Shown here piece after piece: positions 54,100 through 64,000 of a stretch of DNA of 64,000 nt (the stretch's first letter is position 1; each line of letters starts with the position of its first letter). This stretch comes from Micrasema longulum. Its lineage: Eukaryota > Arthropoda > Insecta > Trichoptera > Brachycentridae. Below the pieces are notes generated by a model, which was given only the letters and a program-made list of their open reading frames with translations, did not search any database and was not told where the DNA came from. Both the position numbers and the translations under genes were made by a program. Location of the stretch: contig JAGVSM010003488.1 in NCBI GenBank assembly GCA_022494885.1, positions 203,846-267,845 on the forward strand, given 5' to 3'.

Positions 54100-54465
54100 G
54101 CATTTGATTGAAGGAGGTACTACATAACCATATACAAATAAATAGTGCTGCGCCTATATTCACGATATGCTATGATACTAACTGCAAAAATTTTAGTGAT
54201 TTTCCATCTTTGTTGCAATCAATTTTTTCTTTTATGTTTCTTTCTGTGTCATCAGAAGTCAAAATCTGCTATAAGTCAAATTTTCTAAGAGCAACTTTTG
54301 TTTTTATGCCCCAATGTCCATAATGTGTAGATCAGTTTATTCATTACAAAACATGGAATTCTTTGTCGATCTCTTCGCCATTAGCGCAGTGCGGGATGAA
54401 GATGGATTGGCATAGGTTACCTCGAAACCTTAGATGTTGATCGTGTCTATGAATATATTGGGAGC
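54100..54465 (+). mobile_element. LINE-A fragment, left of nested LINE-D
   Basis: SSEVKICYKSNFLRATFVFM and the following UTR (GTAGATCAGTTTATTCATTA ... GATGTTGATCGTGTC) match 2,170-2,400 closely in order. The UTR breaks off at about 54,465 and resumes at 55,705. Confidence 0.65.
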
Positions 54466-55703
54466 ACCTTAACATTCCATGAGCTCTGCATGCAGGACAT
54501 CAGGTAGACTGTTCATATAATTACTTCGCCAAGGCTTTTGACACTGTCAACCATGATGTTTTATTAAATAAACTGTATGAAATCGGTTTCTCGGATGGTA
54601 TATAAATATTAATGGCAAGCTACCTCCAAAATAAAAATCAATAGGTCTCCCCTATGGTCTATTCGCGTCAGAGTGTTTCCATACTTTTCGGGTGTCCCAC
54701 AAGGCTCTAACCTGGGTCTATTGTTGTTCTCAATTTTCATTAATAATATTAAAAATGTAATTTTGATCTCGCGTTTTCTGTTGTTTGCGGATAACTTAAA
54801 ATTTTTCGTAAATATGACAACTTCTTACAATTTTTGTCTTCTGAAGCAGATATATCTAATATACCTGAATGGAGAAAGCAAAACACACTTGGGTTTAATG
54901 TTTTCAAGTGTTCGGTCACGTCCTTCACTAGGGTCTAAAAACCTCTATTTTTTCGCTACAAAATGAATGACAAGAATCTGATTCAAACATTGAATGTTAA
55001 GGATCTAGGCGTTAGATTTGTGATCACCCTGATATTTCGTGAATCAGTGGTAATGCATTGAAGATATTGGGATTCGTTCTACGTACTGCCAGAGTTTTCT
55101 AAAATACCCGAATTCTAAGAACCCTTGACAACTCTTTGGTGCAAAATAGACTCAAGAGTGGGTAGATGATTTGAGAGCCACGTGAACTGAAGTATTTTTT
55201 AATGAGAAAATCCAAATTTTTTTGTAGAGATATCTCTACACCAGAGAGTGCGGGTACTATCCTTAGCACAACCCGACTTAGTTTCTCGAGGAAATGTTTA
55301 GTTGCAACTGTTTAGATACTAGTAGGAATGTGTATTTTACTACACATTTTTATCGATTGTTACGCGGTATGGTCAAACATCTTGAGATTATGATGACCAT
55401 TAGTTTGAATGTTCCCGATGATGAACTAAGACAGCGTCAGCATAGATTGTTTCATATTCCAATATCAAACTGCCGATAGTTATGCCTCTTGGAAAGGCTA
55501 CCGCTGTGCTGAAAAACATTGTTCTGGATGTTGATCTTTTCCATGTATCCAAAGGGGTTTTCCGGAGCAGAATTCTCCTACTACTTTGAAGAGAGTCTCT
55601 TTTGTGTATTTTATTATTTTTTATAATATATTATGTCAGTTTTGAATTTTCGTGTGTAATGTTTATTTATTATTTTAAATAAATAAATTGAATTTAATTA
55701 AAA
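54466..55703 (+). pseudogene. LINE-D: degraded RT inserted in LINE-A
   Basis: DYFAKAFDTVNHDVLLNKLY EIGF (RT block with D..KAFD), GVPQGSNLGLLLFSIFINNI, RFLLFADNLKFF (active site, ADN in place of ADD), LNVKDLGV, FVLRTARVF, then RQRQHRLFHIPISNCR and VLDVDLFHVSKGVF. Stops and shifts are scattered through it. A UTR and AAATAAATAAATTG tail end it. ATTGG borders both sides, a short possible target duplication. A related fragment lies at 29,195-29,335. Confidence 0.7.
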
Positions 55704-55800
55704 TTGGATGCTATTATTTTATTGTCTCTTTTTGTCTTTACCACATAGTTTTGTTGTCTTTTCGTTCAGTTTCTATTATTTATTTAACAATTAATATACA
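55704..55800 (+). mobile_element. LINE-A 3' UTR, right of nested LINE-D
   Basis: TTATTTTATTGTCTCTTTTT GTCTTTACCACATAGTTTTG matches 2,424-2,480 and 17,250-17,300, resuming the LINE-A UTR after LINE-D. Confidence 0.6.
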
Positions 55801-55804
55801 TATC

Positions 55805-56375
55805 CAATATAAATGCACATAAAGGCGGGCATATTGATTTAAGAAAATTCTTTCTACCTACCCAAACCGTTTAGTTTGAGAATATTACAAGACATGGAAA
55901 TATTTAATCTTGCGATTTTATGCCAAATTAAAAACAAAAATCTTTTACATGTTTTTCTTGAAAAAAACTATTTTAATTGGTTTATGCCGTAAATATAATA
56001 AATAAATATGTATAAAACCAAGACACACGTCAATAGATTATAAAAAGTAAAAGCCATAAACCGATGGTTAATATTTATAGATATATTTAAAAAAAATACT
56101 ATTAGGTTCTAGGTGGAAAAAAAACTGTTTAATTTTAAGTGCAAAAAACAATGTTCAAATACCTATTCATCAAAATTGACCGGCTTCAAATATTTACTTA
56201 TCAGCGCAATGTTTTTAATAATAAATAATATGAAGCGGACGTAATATAATTGTTTGGTAGTAATCTGCATGTTACATTTTAATTGGAAGTTAGAGGTTTT
56301 ACATATTAAATAACAAATTGTACGTGGAAAAATGATTCCTTTGATTTCCAATTATTTCAACGGCGCTGGCGCTAC
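55805..56375. other. Gene-free AT-rich stretch
   Basis: Nothing is recognised. Confidence 0.35.
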
Positions 56376-56379
56376 GGCG

Positions 56380-57450
56380 TGGTTAGTGAATGACGAACTA
56401 AATTATAATTTTAATCCTTAGTCCAACATTCAGTAAAATCCGTTCGCCATAAAAAACCCGCAGTTAATTTACGATTACCGACTGGTACAAGTATTGTTCT
56501 CCTTTTATTCAGATTCTGTTACAAAAATCTGCGCTCGAGTAAGGATGAAATATGAATTTCCTCGGCTAATACGAGAGCACGAGAACGCCCTACACGAGCC
56601 TGACCATAAATTAAAATATTAAAACTTTGGAGCGATTGTTATTTCGTTCCGGAGGACACGAGCAGGATGAATTAGATTTCACAATTACTTCCTCGCACGG
56701 AATAAAGGGAACTTGAAACAGTTTATCGTACAAAACATTTCGTCTCGTGTTTGTATTAAAATTCATCTCGCGAGTTTAGACTACGCCATGTGTGAGCGTA
56801 GTAAGATGGACGAGTATCTACTTGAATCTTAAGAGATTGTATCTCAACAGATGACTAATTCTTATTCACAATACGCGACGTATACAGTACACACGCCTTT
56901 CATATTTTGTAGATAAACACGCAACATACGAGTACAAGGCGGGCGCAGAATTTATAATGACGATACGCATTTAAATTCTGGTTTTCTGAACGAGCGCAGA
57001 TTTTCCGGCGCTATCTTCCGCGGTCAAAGGAGTTGCTAAATATCTGAAGGTAACATCGCTGCTTTTCAATAGGTAATGTACCCGACGCATAAAACGTAAC
57101 TACGCACTTCCCGAGATCTCAGGCAATGATCGCCTTTGTGTCTGAGAGGAAGATACCGTAAACTACGAAGCCTGACAACCTTTCAATCCGTTATGTGACA
57201 TTTTGCATTTATGGGGAAAATCCTTCCGAGCGACCTTTATGTCCTGCAAAATAACGACTCCAAAAAGGCCTTCTCGCGAAGTGAAAATGATAGAATTTAT
57301 TTATAAGGGCTTGTGTAAACAGCGTAGGCCGGAGGGGGTGAGATAGACGCAGGTGCTGGCTATAGAAATGGCCGCACGTGGTCCTATTATAGACTTACGT
57401 ATGTTCTAGTCGAGGGATCGGAACGGAGTGTGGAAAAGGTCGCATTGAAA
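56380..57450. promoter_or_regulatory. Balanced-composition, ORF-free block: candidate conserved noncoding region
   Basis: About 1.1 kb of visibly more balanced, non-repetitive sequence. It has many CG dinucleotides, no long ORF on either strand, no SINE or LINE motif, and none of the window's repeat families. That profile is what conserved cis-regulatory DNA tends to look like in an AT-rich insect genome. No specific site cluster is claimed. Confidence 0.3.
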
Positions 57451-57454
57451 AATA

Positions 57455-57715
57455 CATCTATTGTTCTTGGATTCAATCACGAGCCGTAATCTGGTACAAG
57501 ATTCTTTAGGTAAAGTCTGGAGGAAGATGCTGTAACTACCCATTGTATTAAAAGATATCTTCTTGTTTCTTACCAACAACAAAACTATTTGCGTGTTTTT
57601 TTTTTATCTAAACCCAATTTTTCTTTTATTGTTAGAGGCTTTTCTTACAGTTCTTATTGAGCAAACAATTTAATTTTTGCTGAAAATATTGTTAAAAAGA
57701 AACAATTGATATATG
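57455..57715. other. Spacer
   Basis: Nothing is recognised. Confidence 0.3.
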
Positions 57716-57719
57716 GTTT

Positions 57720-57975
57720 CATCATCATCATTCCCTTTCCACACCTAAGAGTGCATAGGGCACTGCATTAGTGTACCAATCGCAGCGTATCTTGATCATT
57801 TTTGTTACACAGAGGTAAGATGATCAGTCTCCCACTTCTTCCAGTCCAGGGGACTATGAAATATTCTAGTGGGAAAACACCTTTTTAAATAAATATTCAA
57901 CCATGTCGAGAATTGAACTCGAGATCTCTTGCTTGGTAAGCAAACGCGCTGGCCATTATGCCATGAGGCCGACAA
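57720..57975 (-). mobile_element. SINE-A, full-length copy
   Basis: Plus-strand view: ATCATCATCATTCCCTTTCC (tail and 3' end), GTGCATAGGGCACTGCATTA, ACCAATCGCAGCGTATCTTG, GTAAGATGATCAGTCTCCCA, ... ATGCCATGAGGCCGACAAAA (head). It is the clearest GAT-tailed full copy. ORFs on both strands here are not genes. Confidence 0.75.
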
Positions 57976-57979
57976 AATT

Positions 57980-58945
57980 AGGTTTACTAATACTTTTAAA
58001 AACATGTTTTCTTGTACTCATTGAATGTGAGTTGATTTATTTACCAATTTTACAAAACAGTTTTTCGTTTCAGGTATGCCAACATTCTAACTATCTCGAA
58101 ATGGAAAGAAAATGAACATGCATGGTAAGTAAAAGTTCCTTATGTAACTTTATTGTTCAAACTATTTTTCGTATAAAAAGATATAAAGGTAGTTTTTAAA
58201 ATTAGTAGTTAAACGCAATTTTATTTTAAAATTAGAATAGAATACTTCCATACGTCAAAAGTAAACGTCCGTTATTTTGACAAAATATGAAAAAACGAAT
58301 CGATGTCGTATTTTATGTTACTATTATATTTTTTTTTTTCTTTATTAGGGCCTACTACCAAAACTTGATAACATCGGCCAAAAACAAGTTACATTTATAA
58401 ACATAAAAAAAACATAAACAGACAGGAAAAACAATATAGATACAAACAAAAAACAAGAAAAATATAAGTACAAGAATAACATCAAAATATCAATGGTAAT
58501 AATAAACACATATCCAAACCAAAAAAAAATTCAAAATAAATTGAAATAGGCACTAACAAAAAAACCCACCAAAACCTGATAGTGCCTATTTAACAGAAAA
58601 TAGAAACTTACGGTAAAATTAGAAGGAAGATAGAACTTAATAACTAGAAAAATTACAACAAAATAATCAAAATATTAACAAACTTAATTACTATTATAAT
58701 AAAAACTTCACTAGTTTAAAATATATCTAAATTTTATTTATTTAGACAGGTTAGAGTAAGAGCTTAAACTTTTAATGATTTGAAGAAATACATAACGAAT
58801 AAGATTGGAAGACGGCGCGGCGTATTTTATCGTTTATAAAATTACTTTAAACTCACGTATTTTTATTGCAACATTTAAATATATTTTTAACGTAACATTG
58901 GCTATAAAGTACCGAGTTTTACGATTCTCCGGACGTTTAAATTTG
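57980..58945. other. Gene-free stretch, A-rich on the plus strand
   Basis: At 58,330 a T run is followed by GGGCCTACTACCAAAACTTG and near 58,560 ACCAAAACCTGATAGTGCCT. This looks like a minus-strand retroelement or repeat with a poly(A) tail, but no coding is recognised. Confidence 0.35.
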
Positions 58946-58946
58946 T

Positions 58947-59219
58947 ATGTTTGAATTTACAGGCACACGACATCAAAAAACTTTTGTTAAAGGGGATTTT
59001 ATCTTGAAACGAAGAATGAAGCGTTTTTCCCAGTCTGCAGAGGTCTCCATAAATCACGAGGTCACCGGTTTGGTTCCCGAGGGATGCAGAGAAATTGTTG
59101 TTTTTTGCGATGAAAATAATGTTGTGTTGTCGAGTTTTTGCAGAAAAATAGTGATTGTGTTAGGGATAAAAAGGCTTCTGACATTAACAAAAAATAATGG
59201 CCCTTGGTCAACATTATAA
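58947..59219 (+). other. 90-codon open frame of unknown nature
   Basis: MFEFTGTRHQKTF..., KRRMKRFSQSAEVSINHEVT, VPEGCREIVVFCDENN. The frame is preceded by TTTGAATTTACAG, which could be a 3' splice site inside the frame. There is no known domain, no neighbouring exon and no signal peptide. It could be a decayed exon or chance. Confidence 0.2.
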
Positions 59220-59344
59220 AAAGAGTTTTCCTTATCTTAGACTATGGTAACAGTTTTATAGTGCAGTGAGGGTCTATTTTTAATTACATATACAAACGTA
59301 ATATTTCGCTTCCATCCACATCCTGTCCTGACCCTGATAAGCCT

Positions 59345-59424
59345 CTAAAATAATGGACAGAGGATCGAAAAAGTTGACATCTTTAAATACTTGGTAGTTC
59401 ACATAGCTGAGGATGGATTTTTAT
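59345..59424 (+). pseudogene. LINE-G left piece (before nested L2 element)
   Basis: The frame reads GQRIEKVDIFKYL then VHIAEDG, the ...V..FKYLGS.I..DG block of RTE-like polymerases. It stops at the L2 3' tail and continues at about 61,390. Confidence 0.55.
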
Positions 59425-60960
59425 TTATTTATTTATAAATAACATTGTACGCACATTAATTAGAGATAGAGACACAATTAGGAACGAACCATAAGAACAA
59501 TAATTATGGATAACTTATAAATCGCCATTTTTGTAATATAATATCTCAAGGGCGCTTTACAAAGTGATTATATAAATTTAATTTTAACTTTTACTTTTTA
59601 ATTTAAGAAAAATAATGTACGTTTTCATACTACTTTTCCACCACATGCTACGAATTTATTCAAATGATTTAGAGAACAAGTGGGTTTTAAGTTTTTTCCA
59701 AAACATCACTCCACTCTCACAGTTTCGGATTTCTGCTGGGAAAGCATTCCATGCCATAGGGCCTGCGACCGCAAATGCACGTTCGCCGAATTTAGTGCGC
59801 TGTTTGCGTAGAGGTATAATAACTTTTCCATTCGACGTAGATGTAGCTGATTTAAGCGTAAGACGTCTGTTAAGACGTCTGTTAACTAGTTCATCTGGAA
59901 TGCAGAGTTCCCTTAGATATTCTGGAGCAGAGTTGTGCAGTGACTTATACATAAGCCAACATAGTTTGTATTCCACCCTTGGTGGAAAACGTAGCCAGTG
60001 CAATTCCCGAAGTAGTGGAATGATACGATTGAATTTAGAGATTCCAAAAATAAGTCTCGCTGTGGCATTTAATACAACCTGTAGGCGATTCATTTTATTC
60101 ATCGGTAGACCTGCGTAGATACCATTACAATAATCGACTCTAGACACTACAAACGCATTTATTCATTGACGGGCGGCATCAACTGGCAAATTTTTTGCGT
60201 ATGTATTTAATCTGTCTCAGCTGGTAAAAGCATGAACTTATCGTTCTACCAATTTGAGAGTCAAGAGAAAGGTCAGAATTAAGGATGACTCCCAGTAGTT
60301 TAACGGTGGGTGAAGCGGTACTCCTCACATCGAGTTGTGTCGTATCCTGAATCAAATTCTGTCATCTGGCTGAAGCCATCCATAGTTGTTCCGTTTTAGA
60401 TGGATTAAGTGTGAGTCTATTTTCAGTCATTTAGTTACCTATTTTCTCAATGCATCCATTAATCAAATCAACAAGCACATTTCTCTCGCTCGGTTTACAA
60501 TAAAAATAAATCTAAGACCACAATTCACATTCTTTGATAATATTATCTATATCTTTGGTGTACAGGAGTGGTCCGAGTACTGATCCTTGGGGTACTCCAG
60601 TAGACACCTTAAAGTTGGATGAGATATTACCCTTGAACACAACCGCATATTTTCTTTCATTAAGATATGAACTGAACCACATATGTGCCTGATCACGGAT
60701 ACCATAAGTTTTTTCCAGACGTTCAAGCAAAATGTTATTTTCTACAGTATCAAATGCAGCACTCATGTCCAAAAGAGCCAACAACACTAGATTACCAGAG
60801 TCTACCACCGTTATAATGTCAGACAACACTCTTTTCACTCCTGTTTCCATGGTATGAAAACGACGGTATGCCGATTGCTTTACCGAAAATAATAAATTCT
60901 GATCGATATAGTTAACGAGCCTACGAGAAACTATTTTTTCTAATATTTTTGATATCTGTT
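59425..60960 (-). pseudogene. L2-type LINE: RT, C-terminus and 3' end
   Basis: Minus strand from 60,960: ISKILEKIVSRRLVNYIDQN, LVLLALLDMSAAFDTVENNI, SSYLNERKYAVVF, GVPQGSVLGPLLYTKDI. Then a disrupted stretch where the Y-ADD active site should be, and NRLTLNPSKTEQLWM. The intact-looking ORF 60,147-59,656 follows (SRVDYCNGIYAGLPMNKMNR, LHWLRFPPRVEYKLCWLMYK, GERAFAVAGPMAWNAFP, LKTHLFSKSFE). The 3' end, TTGTAAAGCGCCCTTGAGAT and ATGGCGATTTATAAGT plus an ATAAATAA tail, is the well-known L2 terminus. It is inactive because the catalytic block is missing. Confidence 0.8.
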
Positions 60961-60964
60961 AACT

Positions 60965-61160
60965 TGTCCCGACTCGATAAAAAATCCCTGTTAAGTCGGA
61001 GCACTTGTAATGCATTCATAACCACAATTAACTACTTATACGAGTATATTCGCATATTAATATTCAAATTGAGTTTTAACCTATCTTTATTTTTTTTTAC
61101 ATTATACCACTTTTTCCATTTTTATTACATTTTATATTTATAAATATATATTGATCGTTC
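60965..61160. other. Unassigned stretch between nested LINE pieces
   Basis: AT-rich. No coding is recognised. Confidence 0.3.
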
Positions 61161-61164
61161 ACCA

Positions 61165-61345
61165 GTTATTCCACATTCTGTTGCAGTAATCCATTCTCGT
61201 TTGAGCAAACCAATTATTCAAACCAGATTTGAATGCTGAAAATCACTCGAACTTCTTTGTCACCTCATTCAGTAAATTAAAAATCTTTGGATCTACCACA
61301 GAAAAATGCCTCTTAGCCAAAGTTGTTTACTTTTTGGTACGTAGT
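61165..61345 (-). pseudogene. LINE-O RT C-terminus
   Basis: The minus strand reads TLAKRHFSVVDPKIFNLLNE V, then FSAFKSGLNNWFAQTRMDYC. This is the ..RSFS.VGPK.FN.LP.E....S...FK..LK.WL ending of CR1-like LINEs. It is a short fragment. It is a separate element from the L2 copy, or its distant end after rearrangement. Confidence 0.45.
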
Positions 61346-61384
61346 AATTCACGTAAGAGAATTTTTTTTTTTGTTGTGTTCTTT

Positions 61385-61880
61385 GTTTACTAGCGGATGC
61401 ATGCACAAAGAGCTCGCAACCCGCCGAGGAATTGCTGGAGCAGCTTTTGACAAGAAGCGTGTTTGGTCACACTCGGTCAAAACGAAATACCAAATATTCA
61501 ACTTTTGTATACTGCCAGCACTATATGGGAACGAATCCTGGCACCTGACCAAAGCTCAGAACACCACACCTCTGAATTTTGAAAGAAAATGCTTGAGGAG
61601 AATATTAGGCATAAGCTGGTTCGATTTATAACGAACATTGAAGTCCGAGCACGGGTACAGCAGCCTCTCATTACGAGCATCTTAAGAAGGCGGCGGTGGA
61701 CCTGGCTTGGAAAAGTGCTGCTCATACCTCAGGAGAATTTAATACTAAGTTGCCTGTTATTTAAATCTGCGAGATATTGCCTTCCTGGAAGGCCGTCGAT
61801 GACAATCTTTCGACTTTATTCGGCAGAACTGAGGGACGCTGGAAGTCAAATAAAAAATCATCTATATCAATAAAGATTTC
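61385..61880 (+). pseudogene. LINE-G right piece: RT C-terminus
   Basis: CMHKELATRRGIAGAAFDKK, CILPALYGNESWHLTK, RKCLRRILGISWFDL, then after a shift ITNIEVRARVQQPLITSILR, RRRWTWLGKVLLIPQENLIL, YCLPGRPSMTIFRLYSAELRDAG. These are the closing blocks of an RTE-like polyprotein in correct order. Together with 59,345-59,424 they form one element split by the L2 insertion. Confidence 0.65.
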
Positions 61881-61884
61881 AGCT

Positions 61885-62060
61885 CTTTTACATCACAAAA
61901 TTTAACAGATGGAAGAGTTGGTGAAATGTGATTGTTTAAACATAAGAAAAATAATTATTGTTACCCGGTGTGTAAAGTGAACCATTTAAACTAATAACTG
62001 ACTGGATTTAAGCCCTTCAACTGGTTAGTTTTTCATATTCCCTTTTCAATAATATTTCTC
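61885..62060 (+). repeat. R1 copy
   Basis: TTTCAGCTCTTTTACATCAC, ATTTAACAGATGGAAGAGTT, GTGTGTAAAGTGAACCATTT and TGACTGGATTTAAGCCC appear in R1 order. The right end is degraded. Confidence 0.6.
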
Positions 62061-62064
62061 CACT

Positions 62065-62925
62065 ATGTAGTAAATTTCAAAAACTGTTTTCTTTTACTTT
62101 AAATATTTTTATCTACGATTGAATATCAAGAGTACGATCATTTTCTTTGTAGAAATATAATTTTTGAATGACCCTCTCATTTTATCACCTAGTGGAGTGT
62201 GTAAGTTCTAATCTGAAATCACTGAGAGAATAAGCGTGTAGAGAGGCAGGCAGCGTATATTTTGTCCTTTATCGTGTATTACCTACTTAGCCCTTTCTCT
62301 CTACTAATCTCCTACCCTTGACTGATCTGTCTTTACTATTTACTGCTTTTGTACATTCAACGACCCCACTCAGCTTATAGGATGATACGTTTTCACTGTA
62401 ATTTAAGTCAATTTCGTAGTTCCTAAAACAGATATTATAAAATTGGACCAAAATTTTCGAAGAAATTTCAATACCACTATGTAAATAACTTATTATAAAC
62501 ATGATACCGATTAGCATATAAAAAGTTAACAAATCAATACAGGATACAAGAGAAAATAATAATTATTAATAAACTTACAGTGACACAATCAGAAACGAAT
62601 CATGCCTGTGAACTTATCTCGACTCCCTAGAAACGTCAAGGAATCAAAATAGGGATCAACTATATATTTTTAAAGTGAGAAATATATATTACAATAAAAG
62701 CGTATTTATATATTTTAGAAAGTATTTATAGATCATACCCTATAATATGATTTTATGCAAAAAAAAATTGACTTGGAAAAAACTTTTTGAACCCCCTAAA
62801 ATGAAACATTAGTCTGTGCGTAATTCATTTATGTACCTTTTGATATGTTTATGTCGAATAATAATCGAAATTATAATCGAAAGTAAATTTAGAATTGGTT
62901 ACCTGATTTTAAATAACCTTTATCA
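62065..62925. other. Gene-free AT-rich stretch
   Basis: Nothing is recognised. The minus ORF at 62,287-62,532 has no domain. Confidence 0.35.
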
Positions 62926-62929
62926 TGTG

Positions 62930-63135
62930 AGGTTTCAGCTCTTTTACTTTACAAAAGTCAACAGATGAAAGAGTTCAGGAAATGTGGATGTTTAAACATA
63001 GGCAGAATGGCGAATATTACACAGTGTGTGATATGGCCACTTAAACCAGCCAATGACAGATCATAAGCCCTGTTAATGCCTAGACTTCCATATTAACTTC
63101 TCGAAAATGTTTTCCCTCTCTGTTGCAACAAATTT
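62930..63135 (+). repeat. R1 copy, best single-orientation example
   Basis: GGTTTCAGCTCTTTTACTTT, GTCAACAGATGAAAGAGTTC, GATGTTTAAACATAGGCAGA, GGCGAATATTACACAGTGTG, CCACTTAAACCAGCCAATGA, CAGATCATAAGCCCTG, TGCCTAGACTTCCATATTAA and TTTCCCTCTCTGTTGCAACA, about 205 bp in order. It serves as the reference for the other copies. No coding, no tRNA head. Confidence 0.75.
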
Positions 63136-63139
63136 ACAT

Positions 63140-63485
63140 ACGAAGTTCAGATGTTAACCCTAATGAAATAATTATGCGTTAGATCACGCTCAAAACTAAT
63201 ATTTCTTATCAACCTTTACATCATTGTAAGGAATGCGTCAATCACTACACAGGTGGACTTATTTCTTTCCTCAAAATTTTTAGAAAGGGTAGCCATTGAG
63301 TCGAAAACGACTATCCAAGGTTCTGGATATATTTCACACGCAAAACTTATTCGTCATACGCCTCATACTTATTTTCGTGTTCTATTGGGTGTCCCCGACA
63401 TTGGCATCGCCTTTTCATAGTAATATCCTAAAAAATAACAATCAAAGTTGTTTTTTATTGCCCTTCTTGATATGTTTTCTAAAGG
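63140..63485. other. Gene-free spacer
   Basis: Nothing is recognised. 63,285-63,310 (GGTAGCCATTGAGTCGAAAA CG) resembles a phrase at 14,245-14,263, perhaps a SINE-A flank. Confidence 0.3.
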
Positions 63486-63489
63486 GGTG

Positions 63490-64000
63490 TCTTATCTGAG
63501 CTGGGCGGGTCCCGTTACTTCGCGCAGAACCTTTGCCATTTGCCCTCTCTCTATCTGCTATGATACTGATGCTAATGTCAGTGTTCGCATTGCCCGGAGT
63601 CGGATGGGGAGTTAAGAGGCAAGCTTCATAAGCTTGGACTTGCCCCTGTCTCGAGCTGTGCTTGCAAAAATGACCTTCAATCAACCGAACACATACTGTG
63701 GCACTGTGTGCTATTGACTGATGCCCAAGGTGAGATACTAAATTGGTCTGACAGGGGTCATGCGACCAGCGTGAAATGTGGATCTGATGGTCTAAAATAC
63801 GAATTTTGCACTCTTTCGTCAGTTTGTCTGGACCAAGGTAACGCGTTGGGAGCTCCTCAGATGCACAGACGGCTAGGTGGGAAAATATGGTGGGACAGGC
63901 AACTGTTCCTATGAAATGATCGTTCAATTGGGACTGTGCTTCCTTCCGAGTGGAACGCACAAGATCTTTTGTTTTGTCCTCCCCTAACGGGGGTGGTATT
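63490..64000 (+). pseudogene. LINE-K C-terminal cysteine-rich tail, runs off the window
   Basis: The frame around 63,600 reads ESDGELRGKLHKLGL, then SSCACKNDLQSTEHILWHCV. The G.LR..LH..GL ... C.C......EHIL..C layout is the cysteine-histidine motif following the RNase H region in R1/I-type LINEs, as at 34,085-34,180. It is followed by an unassigned frame. The overlapping 172-codon minus ORF is a shadow. Confidence 0.5.

Noticed and set aside
59615..60118. 167-codon plus-strand ORF
   Set aside because: Shadow of the minus-strand L2 C-terminal ORF, whose motifs are clear.
63442..63960. 172-codon minus-strand ORF
   Set aside because: Lies opposite the LINE-K cysteine-rich tail on the plus strand and has no recognisable motif of its own.

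Overview
This is an AT-rich stretch of animal nuclear DNA, almost certainly from an insect or other arthropod. The dominant content is degraded non-LTR retrotransposons (LINEs) whose reverse-transcriptase C-termini resemble those common in insect genomes. Several tRNA-headed SINE families, small inverted-repeat elements and short simple-sequence tails go with them. A lepidopteran source fits the look of some LINE tails but is not demonstrated. I found no host gene I can name, no functional tRNA or rRNA gene, no CRISPR array and nothing bacterial.

Layout. 1-7.8 kb: LINE 3' pieces, a 495-bp inverted-repeat element and SINE scraps. 7.8-19 kb: the first copies of the commonest repeat (called R1 here), more SINE-A copies, LINE-B, and the best-structured hammerhead-ribozyme-like motif (17,481-17,524). 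19-31 kb: two inverted and nearly identical copies of an unknown 235-bp repeat (R4), a broken LINE-B with an FADD motif, SINE-B and SINE-C copies, and a 366-bp insert flanked by a perfect 16-bp direct repeat. 31-44 kb: LINE-J copies (one split by SINE-C), R1-clade-like LINE tails, a head-to-head pair of hammerhead-like motifs near 38.3-38.9 kb, and SINE-D. 44.6-49.5 kb: the centrepiece, a nearly full-length LINE (LINE-H) with an open ORF1 (coiled coil plus three zinc knuckles) and an ORF2 (endonuclease plus RT) broken only by one extra A in an A11 run. It sits inside an older LINE. 50-64 kb: an inverted-repeat element (R5), LINE-F, LINE-D nested in LINE-A, a balanced-composition ORF-free block at 56.4-57.4 kb, an L2-type LINE nested in another LINE, more R1, and a LINE tail running off the right edge.

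How the parts relate. LINEs presumably supplied the enzymatic machinery that moved the SINEs. SINE-A carries a GAT-repeat tail like that of LINE-F, and SINE-C lies inside LINE-J with a probable target duplication. Several LINE families end in a similar short hairpin (GCC...GGC) followed by ATAA-type repeats. Insertions within insertions give relative ages: LINE-H is younger than its host LINE, LINE-D younger than LINE-A, and the L2 copy younger than LINE-G. Element names (LINE-A, R1 and so on) are local labels. All similarity statements are by eye, and percentages or clades would need a real search.
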